DNA of 64,000 nt. Source: Adiantum capillus-veneris. Lineage: Eukaryota; Streptophyta; Polypodiopsida; Polypodiales; Pteridaceae. The stretch spans positions 85,900,087 to 85,964,086 of the forward strand of contig CM043966.1 of NCBI GenBank assembly GCA_014529385.2. The letters are read 5' to 3'. A program made the translations under genes and the position numbers. Every line of letters starts with the position of its first letter. The stretch's first letter is position 1. The notes beneath the pieces are model-generated. The model saw only the letters and a list, made by a program, of their open reading frames with translations. It ran no database searches and was not told where the DNA came from. Of this stretch, positions 56,372 to 64,000 are shown piece after piece.

Positions 56372-57908
56372 TATCTCATGTCTATAGGAAATCTAGCACC
56401 TGGCAGTAGAGGTTGTTGTCCTAAGATAGGGTGTGGCGTTGAAACTCCTACTGGTCTTGGCACATTCTCCATAATGTATCTAAGTGGAGGAGGTGCTACT
56501 AGAATAGGTTGTACATACCTCTCTATAGCATATTCCATGCCATAGTAACACTCTTCTCTCGTATGGTTTGTCCATTTTCTCTCAATTTTACACCACTTAA
56601 GCTCCCTAGGATCATCATTTACAAGAGGAGCTAACCTCTTGACCATTTTGTCGATAAACTTTTCTTGATCGATAGGTGTTGTTGGTTTTGCAATGGACTC
56701 ACTCATCTGTGAGTCACTGTGCTGAGAGGATGTGTCATCCTCTTGACTCTTACAATCGTTTTCTTTATATTTCTCATAGTTATCCACTAGATAAAGAGCT
56801 TCTTTGATCAATTTATTTAGTGTCTTGCTCCTTATCATATGCAGATCCTTTTGAAGAACTGCATGTCTCATCCCCTGGATAAAGATCAGCATCAACCATA
56901 CTTGCATAGGTAGTTTCGCTCTTGGACAAAATTTGATATATCTTTTGAGCCGTAATGCCGCTTTGCGTACTGATTCACCCTCTTTCTATTTGAACCTGTG
57001 GATTTGTGAGACCATATTGTAAGATATGCTTTTCTACAAGAATTCTTTGATGTATTCCTCAAACAGCTCATCTAGAGTCTCAAAATCCCGTCTTTCCACT
57101 GAGTCGAACCATGAAGCCGCGTCATCTTCCAAAGTCAGTTCAAATCTTACAAATTGTGTTGCAAAATCCAAAACTTCCTTTGCTCTAATTTCTCTTCTGA
57201 AAGTCGCTACATGATCTCTTAAATATTTATCTCCGGTGTATTTCCTATTTTTGGATCTCGGATTATCTAACTCGCCGATTTTCTACAAGTGTAACCATAG
57301 ACTCTCCCAAGCCTTCTCTCGCTTTAGGTCTTTCTTCTTTGAAGAGATTAGTCGTTCTCTTGGAGATTGGTCTTTTAGGGAGATTCCCTTGAGGAGGCAT
57401 GTCTGCCATCTCTGTGATCACTTCATCTCTCGTTATCACTCTAGAAGGGAATCCAGGTGGCTCCCCTTTTGGAATTCTTTAGGAATTCTCGTGTTTGGTG
57501 GAGGTATCTGTGGTCCTTCATTGATCAAATATCCACCTATATCTAATGCAATCCATGGATTTGTGTTTTCTAAATCTTTGTATTCTCGTCCATACTTGTC
57601 AACAACTATAGAATTCTATTGATAGTCGACTCCGTATGTATAGACATATAAGAGCTTGTAATCTGTTAACTCTTCTGGGTATGGCTCTGAGCACCTATAA
57701 AGGTTGGCCTCATTGCCGTTAATGTATCTATACAGTCCTTCACTCTCATGACCTATTATCCAAACTCTCTCAACAAATTTTGTCTTTATCAATTGCAAGT
57801 TTGGAAGAACTATTGTGGACAGATGCTCCTCTATCGCTTGGATTTCGAAGTTGTATAAGCTAAGTTTGACTCTAAAGAGAACATAATCTCTGGGCTTAAC
57901 AGCTTCAG
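56372..57908 (-). pseudogene. gag/protease-like relic copy 3, N-terminal part
   Basis: On the minus strand from 57908 down: RDYVLFRVKLSLYNFEIQAI, then KFVERVWIIGHESEGLYRYI, then a piece ending GGYLINEGPQIPPP that parallels WGLEVDTLIPNKVVKEGPP of copy 1, then LNKLIKEALYLVDNYEKYKE, the motif WTNHTREECYY and HPILGQQPLLPG as in copies 1 and 2. The frame breaks several times. The 5' end abuts the Gypsy LTR at about 57911. The young Copia splits it at TATCT. Confidence 0.65.
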
Positions 57909-57910
57909 CT

Positions 57911-59104
57911 TGATGTAAGAAGGCTTATTCCAAAGTGTTCAAGTTCTTTGGTTAGGAAAAAGTCAAAAATATGTCCAAAATCGTGAACGTTTTCTTACAA
58001 TTTTCTCAAACTGTCAGTTTTAGACATTCCTAACTTTCGAATGAATTTTGAGGCCTTAAACGACCGTTTTTTTGGAGTTGACCAAAAAAGAATGACCCTT
58101 AGGGTCTTTGATTGTTGTTCAAAGTTGACATTGAATCTTGTAGAGATACTTTGGAGTTCCTTTTTGATAAAAAAAGTTTCTGTATCCAATATCAGTAGCT
58201 CAAGTTATGGCCAAAATAGTCAATCTATGCCGAGAGACTTCATACGCTATTGGGAAACAAGCAAACTGGAACACCTCTAAAGCGATGTCACCCAAGAGCG
58301 TTGAAAGAGAACTACAAGACACCAAAAGCTTCGCAAAATCCTTTTGAAATACCACAAGTCCAATAGGAGTAGACCCTTGGGAATTTACTAGCCGTCGCCC
58401 ACCCGAGAGACTATGTCACATAGGAGCAAAACCCTGCCAAAGCATGGATTTACAGCACACGCCGACCAATGCATATGAAGACAAGAGCCTCTCCTTTCAA
58501 AATAAAAAATCACAAACCCACAACTTCAACATCAATTCCACAATTCATAGATACATGCCCTCCGAATCTGTCTACACACAATTTGCCACTAGGCTACCAT
58601 AGCCATAACCCTGTAGAGAACTAGTCGTAACCTGATGAGCACAACTCCAATTGGGGCACTTTAAAGCTTGAGAGAAAGCTTAAAAAATGACTGGCGAGAA
58701 AGCTGAAGATGACTAAAATTGATTCCATGTTCCCCCATGAGCAAAATTGACGTGAACAGAGAGCTGTCCCAGCACGACTACAAGTAGAGAAGGCTAGTCG
58801 GGGCAAAAAACTGCATCCAAGAGCACCAAGGAGACAGAACGAGCTAAAACCTGCAAATTTCTGATCTTTGGCTGAACGTTTTTTAGTTTTTACATGAGTT
58901 TAAGTTATATACAAGGCTCACTTCAAAAAACTCACTCACGGGCACTTACAGTAGCCCGACAGCTGTCACTAGACTAGCGACTTGCAGTGCATGTACATGT
59001 GCTTGCTAAAGAAAGCTAAAAAACCCACAAAAAGAAAGCCCACACGCCCTTTTGACATCAGGCGTCATGTCCGTATGTACAAATTTACAAAAAACGGGGT
59101 GTCA
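57911..59104 (-). repeat. Probable 3' LTR of the Tat-like Gypsy
   Basis: On the minus strand it begins TGACACCCCG at 59104, just after the pol stop and a G-rich stretch. A minus-strand TATATAA box lies near 58905. The lower end is inferred from where copy-3 coding sequence stops (about 57908). The partner LTR lies outside the window, so the lower boundary and target duplication are untested. Confidence 0.6.
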
Positions 59105-59146
59105 GAAATGCGCCCAACATAGTTTGCCACACCCCAGCCTGCTAGA

Positions 59147-59527
59147 TCATTCATGATCAGCATCACGAAAGAGATCCTGTAAACCACATGAGGGAGTCTT
59201 CACCTCATATTCATCATTAACCACATGATCAACAAATTCTTCAAAAGAAGGCTCATCCTCAATCACAGTCATCAACCTTGCAATATACTTCTTCAACCTG
59301 TAGCCATTCACACGTGCTTTATGCGGGGTACCATCCAAGTCAGCAAGCTGATATGTGCCATTCGGAAACCTGTTTAAGACCAAGAAAGGACCTTGCCACT
59401 TGATTTGAAATTTCTTTTGAAAAGTTCTATCAAGATTACTATTGTAATGAAGCACCATGTCACCCTTCTTGATGTCCTTGTTCTTTACCTTCTCATTTGC
59501 CTTTGCTTGACTCTTCTTCAAGACCTA
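59147..59527 (-). pseudogene. Gypsy integrase C-terminal part
   Basis: After a TAG at 59525-59527 the frame continues KKSQAKANEKVKNKDIKKGD and then FQIKWQGPFLVLNRFPNGTY, the usual integrase C-terminal GPF/Y module. It ends at a natural-looking stop 43 bases before the LTR. No chromodomain is present. Confidence 0.85.
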
Positions 59528-60583
59528 CTCATATTGCTCAAAAGCTAACACCCTATCCAATTGTACACATTGCAAATATAAAAGTCTTTCCTTGAATGCA
59601 TCCTTGTGCTCTTCTTCAAGCTTTAGCATCATCTTCAAGGATGGTATCTCCACCTCAATAGGAAGTAAAGCCTCTTTGCCAAAAACTAGATGGAAGGGAG
59701 AAAAACCAGTACCTGATTTGATGGCAGTCCTATAAGCCCATAGAGCACAAGGTAGCTCTAAATCCCAAGTCTTCACATTGTTTCTTTTCATCTTTGTAAG
59801 CATCCTTATGAGCTCTCCATTAAACCTTTCATTCATGCCATTGCATTGGGGATAATATAGAGTAGTAAACCTGCGATGCACATGAAGCTTTTCACATAGA
59901 TAATCCACCAACTCTCCCCTGAAACCTGGACCCTTGTCAGAAAGTAACTCCAATGGCATGCCAAATTTGCAGCAAATATATTCATATATAAATAAGGAAA
60001 CATCTTTACTCGTGATGTGCTTAATAGCTTTGGCTTCGGCCCACCTGGATAGATAGTCAACAGCAGTAAGTATGTAACATTTGCCTCTAGCTGTCATAGG
60101 TAGAGGACCTATTGCATCAATACCCCACTTCTCAAACACATCATAAGCCACAATGGTGCCTCTAATTTCTGATTTGAGAACCCTATTTACCATGCTTTGA
60201 CACTCTTTACAAGACTTGCACCAATGATGAACATCACGTTGAACACTTGGCCACACATAACCCTCCTGCAAGACTTTATGCAAAGTGATCTTTGCAGCAA
60301 AGTGACCACCACAAAAACCCTCATGATTCTCCTCTAAAATTTTGTAAATTTCCTCTTTCCAAGGCACTTTTCTCATCACAAGATCAGCCCCCTTCATATA
60401 CAAGGCATCACCAAGTAGCACATACCTTTTGGCACGACGTAGGAAAGCGTACTTTTTTGGCTTTTCCAACTCTGATGGAAGCATACCTGTTTGTAGAAAC
60501 TCTTCCTCCCTCTCTAAATCTTCCCTTCCCAAATAAAGAGGAGAATCAGCCCTTATCACATACAATTGCCCAATTGAAGCTTA
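59525..60583 (-). pseudogene. Gypsy integrase catalytic part
   Basis: An open stretch (347 codons counting the stop) bounded by in-frame stops: TAA at 60581-60583 upstream and TAG at 59525-59527 downstream. It contains the zinc-binding region (HEGFCGGHFAAKITLH ... CKSCKECQ), catalytic D in WGIDAIGPLP, D in LLSDKGPGF, and E in CNGMNERFNGEL, so the DDE triad is intact. It would insert element cDNA into the genome if translated as part of the polyprotein. Confidence 0.88.
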
Positions 60584-61957
60584 CGCTGCACCATGTGCTT
60601 CTTCATTTTGAGACCTGTCCACATGCCTTAAACTCCAAGCTTCAAAATGCTTAAGCAGATTCTTCACTTGAAAACACATATTTTTCAGCCTTGGATTCTT
60701 ACTTTGCCACACCCCAAGTACTTGCTTAACCACCAAAAGAGCATCACCTCTTACCCTCACACGACGGATGCCAAGCTCAAGGCAAAGGTTGAGACCTTTC
60801 TCCAAAGTAGCATACTCAGCTTCATTGTTGCTTTGTGCAGTAAGCTTCAAACTCCTTTTAGTTACCAAAGCACCTTGAGGATCATAAAATACCACACCTC
60901 GTGAAGCTTCACCATGCGATTTCCTGTAAGAGCCATCAAAAAATAATAGATAGGCATTGTCTATGTCAGGAGCTTCCATGTGTTGCTTCTTCACTGCATC
61001 CTCCTTAAGAAGAAGAGGGCTTTCCTTATAGGTAAGAAAATCAGCCAATGTAGCCCTTGTACTCTCCTCAAAAAGAAAAGAGAATTGGAATTCCTGTAGC
61101 TCCACAATCCACTTCATGAGCCTCTTTGACAAAGTAGGGCTATTCACCAATTGAGGTAGAAGAGTGTAGCTAGTGAGGAATGTGAATGGTTTAGGGAGAA
61201 GGTAGTGCCTAAACCTTCTACATGCATAAATCACACTCACCATAATGAGCTCCACCTTAGTATAGCCTCTCTCCACCTCTAGCTTCACCCTGCTAGCACA
61301 ATAGATAGGCTTCATGTAGTGGGAATTGTTACCTCGTTGAAGAAGCATAGCTCCAACAGCATCCTCACCTACTGATGGATTCACATAAAACTCCTTATCC
61401 CAATTAGGAGCTTGCATAGCAGGAAGAGAACCAAGAACCTCTTTGATACCTTGAAAAACCTCTTCACATTCATTTGTCCATTGTAGAGGATCCAACCTTG
61501 CTACTTGTTGTAGAGGATAAAGAAGTTGAGAGGACAAAGGAATGAACCTTGCCATATACTTCACCTTTTGAATAAAAGTAGAAAGTTTCTTTGTATCTTT
61601 AGGTGATGGGAGGAGCACCAAAGCCTTCACTTTGTCAGGATCCGCTTCAATCCCATTCTCTGAGATCATATGCCCCAAAAACTTCACTCTTGGTTGAGCA
61701 AGATGACATTTCTTTGGATTGAGTTGACCTCCACTTTCATCATATTGCTTCAATGCCATCCCAAGCTTTGCACAATGATCCTTTCTAGAGCTATAAACAC
61801 AAAAGTCATCAATAAGATCCTTCACAAACTTGCCAAGAAAGGGAGAGAACACCTTGTTGACGCGCTTTTGATACCACGCACAGCCATTCATAGGACCAAA
61901 AGGAAGTACACAATAACAAAAGCATCCCCATGGCGTGATAAATGTGGTCTTCTTTCA
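60581..61957 (-). pseudogene. Gypsy RT C-terminus, RNase H and second RNase H
   Basis: Begins after a TGA at 61955-61957 that falls inside RT, just after LTLALED. Contains the RT active-site region LIDDFCVYS, the RT connection (GHMISENGIEADPDKVKA), a first RNase H region (FYVNPSVGEDAVGAMLLQRG, then VKLEVERGYTKVE) and a second RNase H (LLFFDGSYRKSHGEASRG, NNEAEYATLEKGL, VRGDALLVVKQ). The frame ends at TAA 60581-60583 after HGAA. Domain content is complete apart from the stops. Confidence 0.88.
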
Positions 61958-64000
61958 ATCTTCCAAAGCCAAGGTGAGCTGAAAATATCCAGAGAATCCA
62001 TCACATACGCTATACCTCTCATGCCCTCCAATAGAATCAAGTATGTCATCTATGAAAGGAAGAGGGTATGGATCCCTCTTCATGGCTGTGTTTAGAGGCT
62101 TAAAATCAACACATATCCTCCACTTTCCATCCTTCTTGGGTGTGACAACAACAAGACTCACCCATTCTGCAGTGCTCACAGGACATATGAAACCTGCTTC
62201 AAGAAGCTTGTCTACCTCTTCCTTTAAAGCATTAAGTTGTACCTGTCCTATTCTCCTTAGCTTTTGGCGTACGGGCTGAGCTCCTTCCTTGATTGGAATG
62301 TGGATTTCCTCTCCCTTAAAGCCTCTAATTTCCTCATAAGAAGTGATGAATAAATGGGGAAATTGTTGTATCATATGTAGGTACTCACCCTTCTCATGAC
62401 TAGTCAAGTCGGAAGACAACATACCTTGTATCAGCTCCTGTTTGACATTAGGTTGAACTTTGGGTTGCATCAGCTCTTCAATTTGCTCATAAGGACCAGA
62501 GATATCCTCATTCTCCATAAGGCCAAGAAATCTTTGTTTCTCATCATGCTCTTCTTCAAGAAACAAGGAGGAAACATCTAGATCACTATCGCTGCTATCT
62601 TCCACTTTACTGCCCTCATCCCCATTGTCTTCTTCTTCACTTGAGTACTCTTCTTCATCACTTTTCTCATCAAAATCAGCATCCAAAGATTTCTTGCTAG
62701 CCATGTCAAACCTCTTCTTATCACCCCTTCTATTGTAGAGAGTGACGGTACCATGTCCCCAATCCTGTATAGCTTTGGTTGCCTGTAACCATGGTCTTCC
62801 AAGGATGAGAGGGAAAGCACCAATACCCGCGGGCATAACATGGCAATTGACCAGCACTTTAACATCAAATACATCCACCTCCAAGTTCATTACCACTCCC
62901 AAGCACCTCACCCTTGATTGGTTGGCAAGCTTTATGCGAAAACCTGAATTCTTCACCATGTTGAGTCCCAACTTTGATACACAAGCTTGAGTAATAACAC
63001 ATACCTGTGCACCTCCATCAATATAAGACTCTCCAATGCACTTCCTCTTATGCCATGCATCCATAGTAGGAAATATATCAGGTAGCTCATTCAAAGACAA
63101 GACTCTCATTGACCCCCTTGCAGGCTCCTTCTTCATGGGGTTGACTACGTGCTTCCATTGCCTCTTTAACTTGGGACACATCTCCATGAGTTGCCCAAAG
63201 GTAACATCAGCCTTTCTACCCACCAAATCAGCCCTCAAACTATAATTTGGTTGCCCTTCTCCCAAAGGAAAGTCGGATGCATTGTAATGTTTCCTGGGCT
63301 TTCTCTTCTTCTTCTCTTTACCTGTACCTGTTTCAACCTGTTTCCCTCTTTTATGGCTGGGACTTGCATCAGTCATGTCATGATCTCTTGTAACCCTCTT
63401 ACCTACAGGCATGACCATAGCTCCCAAATCATCCTCTTTCTTCTCCAAACGGATTATGCTTACCACTTTTGTTTTGCCCTTCTCTTCTACTGTCAATCCA
63501 CTTGGTCCTGCTTCCCCTTTAATCTCAATACCATAATCTTGAGCTCGAGAAGGAATTTGTGGAGGAAGAGGAAACATGTCGCCACCCATTCTCTTTGGCT
63601 TGTCACATTGAGGGCTTTTATGACCCCATTCACCACAGTTGTAGCATTGAAACATATCCCCTCTTCCAACCATGCCTCTTCCTCTACCACCTGTATAACC
63701 CTCATTGCTTCCATAACCACGTCCATATCCATAACTTTGACCTCTTCCACCTCCCATCATATGCACACTAAGATTCTTTATAAGACCTACAACCTCTTGC
63801 ATCTCCTTGCGAAAGGCATTCACATCATGAGAAGCTTGTTGATCATAACCTGGCTCCCTGATGAGGACCCTTGGTTGCTCTACCGCTTTCACTTCAAGCT
63901 TTGGTTCCACATTGATTCCAAGTTGATGAAGACGCTCTGCTTTCCACTCTTTATTCTTTGCAATTTCAACTGCCTCCTCAAAGGTCCTTGGCTGCTTAAG
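61955..64000 (-). pseudogene. Gypsy gag end, zinc knuckle, protease and RT N-terminus (partial at edge)
   Basis: Open from the window edge to the TGA at 61955-61957. The frame at the edge reads RTFEEAVEIAKNKEW (gag). Then come a glycine/arginine-rich segment (RGQSYGYGRGYGSNEGYTGG), the zinc knuckle CYNCGEWGHKSPQC, a lysine-rich linker, a protease with YIDGGAQVCVITQACV (active site DGGA rather than DSGA) and FPLILGRPWL, an acidic stretch (about 62570-62680), then RT with GKWRICVDFKPLN and YSVCDGFSGYFQL. The gag N-terminus is outside the window. Confidence 0.88.

Larger units (their letters stand above)
57911..64000 (-). mobile_element. Tat-like Ty3/Gypsy retrotransposon (runs off right edge)
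   Basis: Order on the minus strand: gag end, zinc knuckle, protease, RT, RNase H, a second RNase H, integrase, 3' LTR. The second RNase H-like domain between RNase H and integrase is the mark of the plant Tat lineage. The 4.85 kb of coding sequence stay in one frame, broken only by three stop codons and no frameshift. Confidence 0.88.

Overview
This window looks like repeat-dominated nuclear DNA of a land plant with a large genome. The evidence is plant-type Ty1/Copia and Ty3/Gypsy LTR retrotransposons nested in one another, primer-binding sites matching plant initiator tRNA-Met and tRNA-Asp, CCCTAA-type (plant telomere-like) motifs, long CT/GA and GT microsatellites, and one intron-containing host gene. 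I cannot name the species; a fern, lycophyte or gymnosperm would fit the repeat density, but that is inference. No bacterial operons, rRNA, tRNA or CRISPR arrays were seen.

Layout. 1-1745: six diverged ~285-bp tandem units, each carrying a 20-bp palindrome, probably inside a minus-strand LTR element whose tRNA-Asp-type primer site and LTR edge lie at 2090-2110. 4640-6755, 7680-9178 and 49430-57908: three decayed minus-strand copies of one gag/protease-like family with no reverse transcriptase beside any of them. 7105-7248: telomere-like CCCTAA cluster. 9179-14102: decayed plus-strand Copia whose 3' LTR is split by another gag-like fragment. 15165-15180: primer site and LTR edge of an otherwise unseen element. 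16686-22225: near-intact minus-strand Copia with 5-bp target-site duplication. 22441-22871: foldback element. 23158-24203: the one convincing host gene, a two-exon E2 ubiquitin-conjugating enzyme of 148 residues. 24624-24754: long perfect GA/CT hairpin. 25367-25925: 180-188-bp tandem units. 26450-27420: PIF1-like helicase relic. 27420-31960: no recognisable gene.

32060-32800: Copia RNase H relic. 32820-34868: tandem modules of heat-shock-element-like sites, TATA box and splice donor. 34869-47740: a Copia broken into oppositely oriented halves, interrupted by a short TRIM-like LTR element (36440-37589) and by a chromodomain-bearing Gypsy (39325-44930). 51514-56371: very young Copia with an intact gag-pol frame but a deletion across the 5' LTR end, primer site and gag start; it sits inside the third gag/protease copy. 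57911-64000: 3' LTR and body of a Tat-like Gypsy with two RNase H domains, broken only by three in-frame stops and running off the right edge.

Only the E2 gene is likely to serve the host. The rest records successive insertion, nesting, deletion and point decay: two young Copias, a moderately young Gypsy, and much older relics. The most unusual structures are the palindrome satellite, the repeated HSE-TATA-donor modules, the polymerase-less gag/protease family with WIPK repeats, the rearranged Copia, and the foldback and hairpin on either side of the E2 gene.
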